Positions 9,101 through 18,128 of a stretch of DNA of 63,005 nucleotides are shown here, piece after piece. The stretch comes from an uncultured Bacteroides sp. (GTDB taxonomy: Bacteria; Bacteroidota; Bacteroidia; Bacteroidales; UBA932): contig UREV01000012.1 in NCBI GenBank assembly GCA_900546925.1, positions 1 through 63,005 of the forward strand. The letters are read 5' to 3'. Position numbers and translations under genes: made by a program. Under the pieces are notes generated by a model, which did no database searches, was not told the DNA's origin, and saw only the letters and a list, made by a program, of their open reading frames with translations. Position 1 is the stretch's first letter, and each line of letters begins with the position of its first letter.

Positions 9101-9990
9101 TGGCAGAAGGCGGTTGGAAAGGCAAGTCTCGTGGCGGCAAGACAGGCTATAGCATATTTATCTATCTGATAAGACATACCGGCCTTTTCCCTGCTTATTG
9201 CCTGCTCGTTTTCGTGGCCGCATACTTCGTTCCAGCGTCGCCGTCTTCCACGAAAGACATCTGGAACTATGCCCGTAAGATATTGAAATATGGACGGTTG
9301 CGCTCGGCATTCTTCGTTTATAAGAGCTATTATTCTTTCGGCCAGTCCATTATCGACAAGTTTGCCATCTCTTCCGGTCTTCAGGGCAAATACGCTTACG
9401 AATTTGAAGGGGAGGATGTCCTGGACGAGGTCTTTTCTTCCGGCAAAGGTGCCATAATTCTGTGTGCCCATTTCGGAAACTGGGCAGCAGGGGAGGGCTT
9501 TTTCAAAGCACAAAAGACGCGCCTGAATTTCGTGATGTTCGATAATGAACACCCTGAAATAAAGGAGGTTATGGAGAAGAACAATGACCCTGATGCCTCA
9601 TTCAAGATTATACCTGTAAACAAGGACAGCCTTGCACATGTCTTCCTGATCACTGAAGCGATAGACCGCGGAGAACTGGTATGTTTCATGGGCGACCGTT
9701 ATGTCCATGATACCAAGCTTCTGGAACATGATTTCATGGGACATGAGGCGAAGTTCCCTTCCGGCCCGTTCCTCTTGGCGTCCAAACTGGGAGTACCGGT
9801 GCTATTTTATTGGTCAATAAGGGAATACGGCAAACGTTTCAGGTTTAAGTTTACGAAAGCCGACACTGTTTCATCGCGACGCGGCGGAGATATGGAACTG
9901 TTGAACCAGTACGTGGCTTCCCTTGAAAAGGAGGTCCAGTTACATCCTGAACAATGGTATAATTACTACGATTTTTGGAACCTGAGATAA
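9100..9990 (+). CDS. LpxL/HtrB-type lysophospholipid acyltransferase
   Basis: Membrane-associated acyltransferase of the lipid A lauroyl/myristoyl transferase family, 296 residues. The catalytic histidine region reads CAHFGNWAAGE, the form of the LpxL-type motif, and FMGDRY further on matches the conserved substrate-binding block. A hydrophobic segment near residues 22-42 fits the membrane anchor. In aryl-polyene and flexirubin loci an enzyme of this type transfers the finished chain to a lipid or sugar-lipid; the same role is inferred here from the neighbouring carrier protein and ketosynthases. Its start overlaps the carrier protein stop, and the methyltransferase follows after 1 bp. Confidence 0.85.
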   Translation: MAEGGWKGKSRGGKTGYSIFIYLIRHTGLFPAYCLLVFVAAYFVPASPSSTKDIWNYARKILKYGRLRSAFFVYKSYYSFGQSIIDKFAISSGLQGKYAYEFEGEDVLDEVFSSGKGAIILCAHFGNWAAGEGFFKAQKTRLNFVMFDNEHPEIKEVMEKNNDPDASFKIIPVNKDSLAHVFLITEAIDRGELVCFMGDRYVHDTKLLEHDFMGHEAKFPSGPFLLASKLGVPVLFYWSIREYGKRFRFKFTKADTVSSRRGGDMELLNQYVASLEKEVQLHPEQWYNYYDFWNLR

Positions 9991-9991
9991 T

Positions 9992-11068
9992 ATGAACCCC
10001 AAGTACAAAACTAAAAAGATGACGGCTCTCGACGCACAGAGGGCGGCACATGAAATCGCATTCGCTCCCGTGGTTTTCCAGGTGAGCAGGCTCATGTTGG
10101 AATACGGAATCTTCGCAATGTTGGAAGAAGCAGGACGGAAAGACCCCGCCGGCATGACGGTGGAAGAAGTCGCAACTGCTTCCGGCATATCTGTTTACGG
10201 CGTGAAGGTCCTGCTGGAATCATCACTTACGGCAGGCACGGTTTTCTACGACAACGGCAGGTTCACCATTTCCAAAATCGGCTGGTTTCTGCTGAACGAC
10301 GATATGGTCCGAGCCGACATTAACTTTAACCACGACGTGAATTACAAGGGACTTTTCCACCTCGACGAGGCCATCCGCACAGGAAAGCCTGCCGGGCTGA
10401 AAGAAATCGGGGACTGGCCGACGATCTACGAAGGACTCTCCTCATTCCCGCCGAAAATCCGCGAGAGCTGGTTCGGTTTCGACCATTTCTACTCCGACCA
10501 TTCGTTCGAGGACGCGCTCGCCCGAGTCTTCGCCACCTGCCCCAAATCGCTGCTCGATGTCGGTGGCAACACCGGACGCTTCGCGCTTAAGTGTGTGGAG
10601 GTCAATGCCGATGTCCATGTTACTGTGATGGATCTTCCCCAGCAGCTTGCCATGCTGAAACAGAACATCGCCGGCAAACCGGGTTGCGACCGCATTGACA
10701 CATATCCTGGAAATCTTCTGGATCCGGGCACCGGGATTCCAGGCGGATTCGACGTGGTCTGGATGAGCCAATTCCTGGATTGTTTCTCTGAAGAGCAGGT
10801 AGTCAGCATATTACAACGTGTTTCCGCGACTCTTAAACCTGGGGCGTCAGTGTTTATCATGGAGACACTTTGGGATCGTCAGAAATATGATACTGCCTCA
10901 TTTGACTTGGCGCAGACAAGTGTTTATTTTACCGCCATGGCGAACGGAAACAGCAAGATGTTTTATAGCGAGGACCTCTTCAGGATGATAAGAAAATCCG
11001 ATTTGGAAGTTGTCGAAGTTATTGATGGACTGGGATTTGGCCATAGTCTTATAAAATGCGGCAAGTGA
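9992..11068 (+). CDS. SAM-dependent methyltransferase with winged-helix dimerisation domain
   Basis: O-methyltransferase-type enzyme of 358 residues. The N-terminal part (about 15-105) is a winged-helix dimerisation domain; the catalytic domain begins near residue 180 with the SAM-binding motif LLDVGGNTGRF. This architecture is shared by plant-type O-methyltransferases and the methyltransferases of polyene and carotenoid loci. In aryl-polyene clusters a methyltransferase modifies the aromatic head group; the substrate here is unproven because no head-group enzyme is in the window. The last codons overlap the next gene (stop TGA and start ATG share an A at 11068). Confidence 0.82.
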   Translation: MNPKYKTKKMTALDAQRAAHEIAFAPVVFQVSRLMLEYGIFAMLEEAGRKDPAGMTVEEVATASGISVYGVKVLLESSLTAGTVFYDNGRFTISKIGWFLLNDDMVRADINFNHDVNYKGLFHLDEAIRTGKPAGLKEIGDWPTIYEGLSSFPPKIRESWFGFDHFYSDHSFEDALARVFATCPKSLLDVGGNTGRFALKCVEVNADVHVTVMDLPQQLAMLKQNIAGKPGCDRIDTYPGNLLDPGTGIPGGFDVVWMSQFLDCFSEEQVVSILQRVSATLKPGASVFIMETLWDRQKYDTASFDLAQTSVYFTAMANGNSKMFYSEDLFRMIRKSDLEVVEVIDGLGFGHSLIKCGK

Positions 11069-12897
11069 TGGAAGGACGTGTTTACATATCGTCTTCGTAT
11101 ATGATTACGTCGCTTGGCTCTGGAGTGCAGGAGAATTTCGAAGCTGCACTTCAGGGACAGAGCGGGGTTCATATGTGCCTGGATACTACGAAGTCACAGA
11201 ATCCGGTTATGGCCGGGATTATAGATCCTGCTGTATTTGAGGAGCTTAGTGAAAAATATGATGGCTCTTGTGGATTTGGATCATATACTGATGCTGAACT
11301 GCTTGCCATAAATTGTGTGGAGAATGTTGTCGGGGATGCCGGTCTGCCTGAACGTACAGGGTTGGTAATAGCCTCGGCTAAGGGGAATGTCGGACTTCTG
11401 GAGGGACGATGTGGGGTGCCTCAGCCTCAGCATGTTACGGACTTGCCAACTCAGGGCTCTAAGCTCCCGCAGTGTTCGGAGAACCAGTCTGGCGCGTCAT
11501 CGCGGAAAGCTTCGTGCCCGCAGCATCTACAAGAAAACCGCCTGAACCGCGTAGGAGAGTTTTTCGGAATCGACGAATCCGACGTCTACTATATTTCCAA
11601 TGCCTGCATTTCCGGAGTTTCTGCCCTGATTTTCGCCAGACGAATGATTCTCAGCGGCCGCTATGACAACATGATAGTAGTCGGCGTGGATGTTCAGAAC
11701 CGCTTCATTATCAGTGGTTTCGCTTCGTTTAAGTCGCTTAGCCCCGAACTCTGTCGACCTTATGACGCTTTACGTTGCGGCTTGAATCTCGGAGAAGCAT
11801 GTGGAGCCGTAATGCTCACTAAAACAGGGACTTCGGACCTCGTAGCCATTGACGGCGGTTCCGCTTCTGATGATGCCAACCATATTTCCGGCCCGTCCCG
11901 AACAGGTGACGGACTTTATTTCGCCATGCGAGATGCCATGTCGGAAGCCGGAGTCGGACCTGCCGATGTGGACATGCTTCAGATGCACGGCACAGCCACC
12001 GCTTACAATGACGAAATGGAATCCAAAGCGGCCGGTCTCGCCGGACTTTCCGATGTCCCTGCCCAGAGTCTGAAACCCTACTTTGGACACACCATGGGAG
12101 CATCCGGAATTATCGAAACCATCCTCGCTGCTGAAGAACTGAAACGCGGTATATTCTTGGGTGTCAAAGGATTCGAAGAGTTAGGCGTACCTGTTCCGCT
12201 TAATGTTTCAGCGGAAAACCGGCTTATCACGAATCCCCATCATTGCCTTAAAACGGCATCCGGATTCGGCGGCACCAATGCGGCTGTCCTCCTTTCATTC
12301 GGAACCCCCGCACCCGCTTCCGCGAAGAAAACCTCATCCGCGCTGAATCCCGTCCGTCGAGTGCAAATCTCTCAGGGTCAGGTCAATGTCGATGAAACCC
12401 AAGCTTTCATCTCCTCACAGACAGACTTCCATATATTCTCCCGAGAGGCGTTCAAATCCCGCGGAGAATCCAATATGAAGTTCTATAAAATGGATGACCT
12501 CTGTAAACTCGGTTATCTTGCATCCGCATGGCTTCTGGATGGAATCGAATACGGGGAAGAAGAATGCGGCATAGTCATGTCCGGCAAATACGGCTGCCTC
12601 GATACGGATATCCGACATCAGCAAATCATTGATTCAGAAGGAGATTCTTCGGCCAGTCCTGCCGTGTTCGTTTATACATTACCGAATGTCGTGGCTGCGG
12701 AAATCTCTATCCGTCACCACATTAAGGGAGAAAATATATGGTTTTGGTCAGAAGACGAGACCATGTCTGACATAAAGAAATATGCTTCTATACTGGCGGC
12801 GTCACGTGATTTGAAATACTGCATAGCCGCTCATATAGATTTTATAAATGGCGATTATTTCGCTATATTTGAACTTTTAGAAAACACTGATCGATAA
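11068..12897 (+). CDS. Beta-ketoacyl-ACP synthase fused to an inactive ketosynthase-like domain
   Basis: The 609-residue product has a full ketosynthase in about residues 1-410 with an intact triad: Cys180 (NACISG), His307 (MHGTAT) and His341 (FGHT). Residues of about 440-605 look like a second, truncated ketosynthase fold of the kind seen in short aryl-polyene-locus proteins (SASPAVFVYTLPNVVAAE), with no visible active-site Cys. An unusual Gln/Ser/Cys-rich insert occupies about residues 114-157. The start at 11068 shares one base with the methyltransferase stop and gives a normal ketosynthase N terminus; an ATG at 11056 is an alternative. It should catalyse chain extension on the adjacent carrier proteins. 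Confidence 0.85.
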   Translation: MEGRVYISSSYMITSLGSGVQENFEAALQGQSGVHMCLDTTKSQNPVMAGIIDPAVFEELSEKYDGSCGFGSYTDAELLAINCVENVVGDAGLPERTGLVIASAKGNVGLLEGRCGVPQPQHVTDLPTQGSKLPQCSENQSGASSRKASCPQHLQENRLNRVGEFFGIDESDVYYISNACISGVSALIFARRMILSGRYDNMIVVGVDVQNRFIISGFASFKSLSPELCRPYDALRCGLNLGEACGAVMLTKTGTSDLVAIDGGSASDDANHISGPSRTGDGLYFAMRDAMSEAGVGPADVDMLQMHGTATAYNDEMESKAAGLAGLSDVPAQSLKPYFGHTMGASGIIETILAAEELKRGIFLGVKGFEELGVPVPLNVSAENRLITNPHHCLKTASGFGGTNAAVLLSFGTPAPASAKKTSSALNPVRRVQISQGQVNVDETQAFISSQTDFHIFSREAFKSRGESNMKFYKMDDLCKLGYLASAWLLDGIEYGEEECGIVMSGKYGCLDTDIRHQQIIDSEGDSSASPAVFVYTLPNVVAAEISIRHHIKGENIWFWSEDETMSDIKKYASILAASRDLKYCIAAHIDFINGDYFAIFELLENTDR

Positions 12898-13163
12898 TGG
12901 AAGCACTTGTAGAAAAACTTAAAACGCAGCTCATAGATGCATTGAACCTGGAAGAAATCAGTCCCGAAGACATTGACACAGAAGCTCCTCTTTTCGGGGA
13001 CGAGGGTTTGGGGCTGGATTCCATTGACGCATTGGAGATTATCCTGCTGCTTGACAAGGAATATGGAATAAAACTGAAGAACCCTGCAGAGGGAAAAAGC
13101 GTGTTCTATTCAGTCCGCACGATGGCTGATTATATAATGGAGCACGGAAAGAATCAGGCATAA
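12897..13163 (+). CDS. Acyl carrier protein, second copy
   Basis: Carrier protein of 88 residues with the phosphopantetheine serine in GLDSIDALE (Ser42). It differs clearly from the first copy: it has an extra GDEGLG turn before the motif and a longer C-terminal part. Aryl-polyene and flexirubin clusters usually have two carrier proteins, so this pair supports the cluster assignment. The start overlaps the stop of the upstream ketosynthase (TAATG at 12895-12899) and the second ketosynthase gene follows after 9 bp. Confidence 0.9.
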   Translation: MEALVEKLKTQLIDALNLEEISPEDIDTEAPLFGDEGLGLDSIDALEIILLLDKEYGIKLKNPAEGKSVFYSVRTMADYIMEHGKNQA

Positions 13164-13172
13164 CTATTTAAT

Positions 13173-14282
13173 ATGGAGATATTTGTAAACGGAATAGGGT
13201 CTGTGTCGGCAGGTGGAAGCAATGTCCGTGAATTTGCAGAAACTGTCCGCTTAGGTAAATCCCCGTTACATAAACCGACGAGGTTCCGGACGAATCTGGA
13301 ATTCCCCGTCGGCGAAGTGCCGTTATCGGACATTGACCTGAAACAAGAGCTTGGTATAGAGGGAATTATGAGCCGAACGGCCCTTCTTGGGCTGAAAGCA
13401 GTAAGGGAGGCGTTGGCGGATTTTGGGGCGCGGACAGGCGTCAGTAAGCCTTGTCGTGTGGCGTTCATTTCCGGAACTTCGGTCGGCGGCATGGATCTCA
13501 GCGAAGAGTTTTGGGAGCATAATCGCGATAATTTTGCTGGCGGCGATGTCCAGATGCTGAAGATGCATGACCCCGGTGCAGTTACTGATGCGATGGTGCA
13601 ATATCTTGAGGCTGAAGGCTATATAGGCTCCACAGTGTTTGTCAATACCGTGAGTACGGCGTGTTCTGCTGCGGGTAATGCCATCATGTTGGGGGCGAAG
13701 CTGTTGCGTTTAGGAGAGGCGGACATCGCGATAGTCGGCGGGACGGATTCGCTTTGCAAATTCACCATGAACGGGTTCAATTCGTTGCGGATTCTGGACC
13801 CGGAAATCTGTCGGCCGTTCGACGAATCGCGCGCTGGTCTGAACCTCGGCGAGGGCGCCGGCTACCTTATCCTTTCCCCCAACGATGCCGGTGCGTATTG
13901 TCGCCTTTCGGGTTGGGGCAATGCCAATGAGGCTTATCATCAGACGGCGAGCACTCCGGAAGGAATCGGACCCGGATTGGCTATGGAAGCTGCCATCAGA
14001 TCGGCAGGTATCTCACCTTCGGAAATCGACTATGTAAATACGCATGGTACTGGTACTCAGATAAATGACATGGCTGAGATGAATGCCATGAACCGTGTCT
14101 TCGGCGGTAAGATTCCACCGTTCAGTTCGCTGAAACCCTTTGCCGGTCATACCCTCGGGGCGTCTGAAGGAATCGAGGCGGCATGGGTTTGCGGCATGAT
14201 GAAGGACAGAGGTTACCGACATGTTTTGTCATCTGCGTTCGGATTCAGCGGCAATTGTGTTTCACTTGTATTCTCGGAATGA
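13173..14282 (+). CDS. Beta-ketoacyl-ACP synthase, second copy
   Basis: FabF/FabB-type condensing enzyme of 369 residues with an intact catalytic triad: Cys164 (STACSAAGN), His291 (NTHGTGT) and His326 (FAGHT). It is a little shorter than primary FabF (about 410), consistent with a secondary-metabolite ketosynthase. Together with the first ketosynthase and the Cys-less partner downstream it would perform iterative Claisen condensations. It lies between the second carrier protein and the chain-length-factor-like gene, with only 1 bp to the latter. Confidence 0.9.
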   Translation: MEIFVNGIGSVSAGGSNVREFAETVRLGKSPLHKPTRFRTNLEFPVGEVPLSDIDLKQELGIEGIMSRTALLGLKAVREALADFGARTGVSKPCRVAFISGTSVGGMDLSEEFWEHNRDNFAGGDVQMLKMHDPGAVTDAMVQYLEAEGYIGSTVFVNTVSTACSAAGNAIMLGAKLLRLGEADIAIVGGTDSLCKFTMNGFNSLRILDPEICRPFDESRAGLNLGEGAGYLILSPNDAGAYCRLSGWGNANEAYHQTASTPEGIGPGLAMEAAIRSAGISPSEIDYVNTHGTGTQINDMAEMNAMNRVFGGKIPPFSSLKPFAGHTLGASEGIEAAWVCGMMKDRGYRHVLSSAFGFSGNCVSLVFSE

Positions 14283-14283
14283 T

Positions 14284-15132
14284 ATGTGGTTTATACCTGA
14301 AATACCTTGTTACATTCACTCGGTACAGAGTCTTTATCCATCCGGTAAAGTGGAGGGAGATGCTACTCGTGTTATAACTGAAGAACCTGATTACAAATCT
14401 GTTATAACGGATGCCAATCTGAGGCGCAGGATGGGGCGACTGCTGAAAATGTCTATGTACTGCGGCTTGAAATCGTTGGACGGAATCGAGTCTGACGACG
14501 TGGTCGGCATAATTACTTCGACGGGAATGGGTTTTATGAAAGATACTGTTGTTTTCGGCAATAGTATTTTCGACCGCGATGAGGATATGCTGAATCCTTC
14601 GCCGTTTATGCAGTCTACATTCAATACTGTGTCAGGTTATCTGGCACTGATGCGGAAAATCAGGGCTTATAATACGACTTTTGTGCATGGAGCAGGAGGG
14701 TTTGCTGCGGCTTTGGCAGATGCCTCGATGCTTTTGACGGAATCTGCTGCCGGGTTGCAAAATCCTGAAAATCAGAGTAAATCTGTGCTGGTCGGTGCCT
14801 TCGACGAGGTTACGGCAGAGGTAGATACGCTGCGCAGGATGCTCTTGGGAGATGATTGTCTTCCGCTTGGTGAAGGAGCTTGTTCGTTCTTGCTTTCTTT
14901 GTCGCCGTCGGATATACATTTGAACTCTTTCGGTCTGACATCTTGTGACAATGATCTCCCGGAAGATGTATTCTTCTGCAGTTCTTATGTAGACGAAATG
15001 GGCGCCTTCCCGTCGATGCTTCCGGTGTTGCTCTGCCGTTTGATTTCTGAAGGCTCTATCGAGTCGGGAGCCTTCGCCATTGTGGACGACGTGAACCCTG
15101 GCGGTTATACGCTTTTGCTTGAAAAACAATAG
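14284..15132 (+). CDS. Ketosynthase-like protein lacking the active-site Cys (chain-length-factor-like)
   Basis: The 282-residue product resembles the short ketosynthase-like proteins (Pfam Ketoacyl-synt_2 type) of aryl-polyene loci, including the PSPFMQSTFNTVSGYLA block. Where active enzymes have the nucleophilic Cys, this one reads VHGAGGFAAAL, so it cannot condense by the usual mechanism. Such proteins commonly pair with an active ketosynthase as a chain-length factor or scaffold; that role is inferred. The ATG at 14284 begins one base after the stop of the second ketosynthase; an earlier frame opening at 14221 would overlap it and is not needed. Confidence 0.78.
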   Translation: MWFIPEIPCYIHSVQSLYPSGKVEGDATRVITEEPDYKSVITDANLRRRMGRLLKMSMYCGLKSLDGIESDDVVGIITSTGMGFMKDTVVFGNSIFDRDEDMLNPSPFMQSTFNTVSGYLALMRKIRAYNTTFVHGAGGFAAALADASMLLTESAAGLQNPENQSKSVLVGAFDEVTAEVDTLRRMLLGDDCLPLGEGACSFLLSLSPSDIHLNSFGLTSCDNDLPEDVFFCSSYVDEMGAFPSMLPVLLCRLISEGSIESGAFAIVDDVNPGGYTLLLEKQ

Positions 15133-15135
15133 TTT

Positions 15136-15834
15136 ATGATTATATTTGTCATCATACTCGCGCTCGCATTGACAGCCTTCCTGGTCTGGGCCTGTGCCGA
15201 CATCAGCTCAGGTGTATGGCTGAAGACGCGTTGTCATGTAGAGTCCGATGACAAGACCGTTTACCTGACTTTCGATGACGGACCTGTTTCAGGAACTACG
15301 CCGAAAGTACTGGATGTCCTTAAAACGCGAAATGCACGCGCGACGTTCTTCTTGATTGGAAAGAATGTGCCTGATAATCAGGATATTGTGCGCCGAATTA
15401 TCGCTGAAGGTCATAGAATCGGCATCCACTCATACAGCCACTCCGGCCTTTTCCCGCTCTACTACTGGAAAAAGATGTTGAAGGAAATTCTTGAGTGCCA
15501 GAAAGTTATCAATGAGTGCTGCCCTGAGGATCGGGTCAATGATGGGGTAACGTTGTTCCGTCCGCCTTTCGGGGTGATGAATCCCAGTGTTGCTGATGCG
15601 GTCAGCATGTCGGGCATGACAGTGGTAGGTTGGGATGTTCGCAGCCTCGATACTATGCATAGCGAAAAACCTGATTGGCAAGATGTTACGCTTAATAGAA
15701 TTATGAAACGTGTGAAGCCTGGGTCTGTCATTTTGTTGCACGACAGAATGCCCGAGGCCGATAAATTATTGACTGCGTTGTTGGATAGGTTGGATGAAGA
15801 AGGGTATAGGTATGATAGGGTTTTGCCGTTTTAG
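15136..15834 (+). CDS. NodB-type polysaccharide deacetylase family protein
   Basis: Membrane-anchored carbohydrate esterase 4 enzyme of 232 residues. A hydrophobic helix covers about residues 1-22, so the domain probably faces the periplasm. Motifs are in the normal order: TFDDGP (45-50) with the catalytic Asp, HSYSH (His98 and His102) for the metal, RPPFG (142-146) and a late LHD. It would remove N-acetyl groups from a sugar or O-acyl groups from a lipid head. In this operon the likely target is the sugar or lipid made by the neighbouring enzymes, which is inference. It follows the ketosynthase-like gene after 3 bp. Confidence 0.85.
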   Translation: MIIFVIILALALTAFLVWACADISSGVWLKTRCHVESDDKTVYLTFDDGPVSGTTPKVLDVLKTRNARATFFLIGKNVPDNQDIVRRIIAEGHRIGIHSYSHSGLFPLYYWKKMLKEILECQKVINECCPEDRVNDGVTLFRPPFGVMNPSVADAVSMSGMTVVGWDVRSLDTMHSEKPDWQDVTLNRIMKRVKPGSVILLHDRMPEADKLLTALLDRLDEEGYRYDRVLPF

Positions 15835-15891
15835 CCGGCGATAGAAGTCGGATTTGTAATTGCTTGATGTTTATGGTTTTAATATAATATA

Positions 15892-16551
15892 ATGAGAAGA
15901 TTTTACATATCAGTTATAACCTGCCTGTTGACCGTTGGGGTGCTTGCTGGTAACTCCCTGGTCTGCTCAGCTGCTGACCAGTTCGTGGCGCTGAAAGACA
16001 AACAGGCATTCAGAAAAGAACTCGCCGAGAAGAACCAGTCGGTTCATTCCATTCGGGCTAAGTTCTTGCAGGATAAATACTTGGACGTGTTCAGCAAGAC
16101 GGTGAAATCCGAGGGGTGCTTTTTTTGGCAGTCTCCGGACAAGATATGTTTGGATTATTCATCACCTACCAAATATAAGATAGTGATCAATGGTGATAAA
16201 CTTAAGACTGAAACAGGAGGACGCTCCTCTGTCGTAAGCGCCAAGGGAAATCCGATGATGGACCAGATGAGTAATCTTATCTCGGCCTGTATGACGGGCA
16301 ATTTGGATGCGCTCGGCTCCGATTTTCGATATGAAGTCCGTGAGTCTGCGTCACAGTATCTGGTTACGATAGAGCCTGTCTCTCAGATGGTCAAGAAATA
16401 TATTGTCAAGATGGAGATACGTCTGGACCGTCGTGACATGTCTGTCGTGAAACTGGTGATGTTCGAAAATGCAACTGATTATACATCATATACTTTTACC
16501 GAAAAGAAGTTTAATGAGACGATTCCTTCAGCTGTTTTCAGTATCCGTTAG
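15892..16551 (+). CDS. LolA-like outer membrane lipoprotein carrier family protein
   Basis: Periplasmic protein of 219 residues with a signal peptide (about 1-28) and the pattern of a LolA/LolB half-barrel: an early QSVHSIRAKFLQDKYL segment, a WQSPDKICLDY strand and a late MVKKYIVKMEI strand. LolA homologues in aryl-polyene and flexirubin clusters are thought to carry the hydrophobic product across the periplasm with the MMPL exporter. A 57-bp spacer precedes it. The following lipoprotein-like gene starts inside its last 38 bp, so the two are translationally linked. Confidence 0.82.
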   Translation: MRRFYISVITCLLTVGVLAGNSLVCSAADQFVALKDKQAFRKELAEKNQSVHSIRAKFLQDKYLDVFSKTVKSEGCFFWQSPDKICLDYSSPTKYKIVINGDKLKTETGGRSSVVSAKGNPMMDQMSNLISACMTGNLDALGSDFRYEVRESASQYLVTIEPVSQMVKKYIVKMEIRLDRRDMSVVKLVMFENATDYTSYTFTEKKFNETIPSAVFSIR

Positions 16552-16888
16552 CCTGATTTTGTTTGACGGATCCTGTATGCCGCGTCTGCTGATTTCTTTT
16601 GCTGAAGAATCGGCGGAGGTCGCGTCGTCTGATATTGTACGGGATTTCACGTTCAAGGCCGGTAGACATGAACTGTCCGGCCTGATGATGATCCGTAATG
16701 TGGGACCTGATGCTGTAAGAGTGGTGGCTACAACCTATTTCGGGATGTCATTGTTTGATATGACAGTCACAAAGGATTCATATACAATGAATTCCTGTGC
16801 AGATTTTCTCGATAGGAAAGATGTGGCGGCGTTTATCGCTTCGAGGATCAGGAAAATGATTCCTGAGTTTAACTGGGAGAACATTTAG
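16514..16888 (+). CDS. Small secreted protein or lipoprotein of unknown function
   Basis: A 124-residue protein whose preferred ATG lies at 16514, where the signal sequence MRRFLQLFSVSVSLILF begins. Cys at about position 21 could be lipidated, although the residues before it (D-G-S) are a poor lipobox. The rest is a compact beta-rich domain without a motif I recognise. It overlaps the 3' end of the LolA-like gene and precedes the glycosyltransferase by 19 bp. Comparable small lipoproteins sit next to LolA and MMPL genes in aryl-polyene loci, so it may help move the product across the envelope. A longer frame from 16469 is unlikely because it lacks a signal peptide start. Confidence 0.65.
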   Translation: MRRFLQLFSVSVSLILFDGSCMPRLLISFAEESAEVASSDIVRDFTFKAGRHELSGLMMIRNVGPDAVRVVATTYFGMSLFDMTVTKDSYTMNSCADFLDRKDVAAFIASRIRKMIPEFNWENI

Positions 16889-16907
16889 TAACTATAAAGC
16901 CAAGTCA

Positions 16908-18110
16908 ATGGAGCCAAATATAATGACCAAAGAAGATTGCAGACAGAAGTTCAGACAGCTTAGATGCTGTGTGCTGATACCGACATACAACAATGCCGGG
17001 ACACTTTCTTCTGTAATAAATGAGGTCTTGGAATACTCTGATTCTGTGATAGTTGTGAATGACGGATGCACTGACACCACACCTGAAATCATTTCTTCTT
17101 TCGGTGACAGGATTCGTTCTCTTACCCATGAGAAGAACAGCGGAAAAGGTGTCGCCATCATGAACGGTTTTGCTTATGCCTCACGACTTGGTTTCACTCA
17201 TGTGGTAACTATTGACGCCGACGGCCAGCATTTCCCTTCTGATTTGCCGCTGTTTGCTGAGGCGATGGAGTCTACCCCTGATGCCATTATCGTGGGTGCC
17301 AGGGATTTACAGGCGGACGGCATGCCCGGAAAGAATACATTTGCGAACAAGTTTTCCAATTTCTGGTTTAAATTAGAGACTGGTATTCGTTTAGAGGATA
17401 CGCAATCTGGTTTTAGGGCGTATCCGCTTGGTCATGTGGATTTTACGTCCAGATTATTTACCGGCGGATATGAGTTTGAACTGGAAGTCCTGGTCTTTTC
17501 TGCATGGAAAGGAACTCAGGTCCGCAATATCCCCGTCCACGTTTATTATCCTCCTGAGGGTGAACGGGTTTCGCATTTCAAACCATTCCGGGACTTTACG
17601 AAAATCAGTATTCTGAACACGATTTTGGTCTTTTACTGTCTGTTCTGGAGATGGCCGATGTCGTTTTTCCGCAAACTTACGTGGACGAACATAAAGAGAT
17701 TCATTGACAAAAACATAATTCATTCTGGCGAGAGCAACCTTCGGATCGCGTCGGCCATCGGGTTCGGCATTTTCATGGGGCTGATGCCGATTTGGGGCTA
17801 TCAGATGATTTGCGCGCTGGCGTTGGCGCACCTGATGAAGCTGAACAAGGTGATCACTCTTGTGGCCGCGAATATCAGCCTGCCGCCGCTGATCCCGTTC
17901 ATCGTGTTCGGTGGCTATTGGACTGGCTGTAAGCTGCTTAGCCAGCCGGTGCGGGTTTCGTTCGAGAACTTCGACTTGGCTTCCGCCGGCGAAATGATGC
18001 TCCAATATGTGCTCGGGAGCTTAGTGTTCGGCCTCGTCGTCGCAGCAGTTTTTTGGGTTTTGTCAATGCTTTTGCTTACTTTTTTCAGGCGTGATGTTCC
18101 ACGTCCATAG
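16908..18110 (+). CDS. Family 2 glycosyltransferase fused to a DUF2062 membrane domain
   Basis: The N-terminal domain (about 20-240) is a GT-A glycosyltransferase of family 2: IPTYNNAGTL, VVNDGCTD and the nucleotide-sugar/metal motif DADGQH near residue 105. The C-terminal part (about 258-395) is a DUF2062 domain with a glycine-rich segment (IGFGIFMGLMPIWGYQ) and several transmembrane helices. The fusion occurs in polyene/flexirubin-type loci of Bacteroidota and would glycosylate a lipid at the inner membrane. The start codon is part of a GTCAATG word (16904-16910). The MMPL fusion gene follows after 18 bp. Confidence 0.87.
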   Translation: MEPNIMTKEDCRQKFRQLRCCVLIPTYNNAGTLSSVINEVLEYSDSVIVVNDGCTDTTPEIISSFGDRIRSLTHEKNSGKGVAIMNGFAYASRLGFTHVVTIDADGQHFPSDLPLFAEAMESTPDAIIVGARDLQADGMPGKNTFANKFSNFWFKLETGIRLEDTQSGFRAYPLGHVDFTSRLFTGGYEFELEVLVFSAWKGTQVRNIPVHVYYPPEGERVSHFKPFRDFTKISILNTILVFYCLFWRWPMSFFRKLTWTNIKRFIDKNIIHSGESNLRIASAIGFGIFMGLMPIWGYQMICALALAHLMKLNKVITLVAANISLPPLIPFIVFGGYWTGCKLLSQPVRVSFENFDLASAGEMMLQYVLGSLVFGLVVAAVFWVLSMLLLTFFRRDVPRP

Positions 18111-18128
18111 TCTTAAATATATCTGAAA

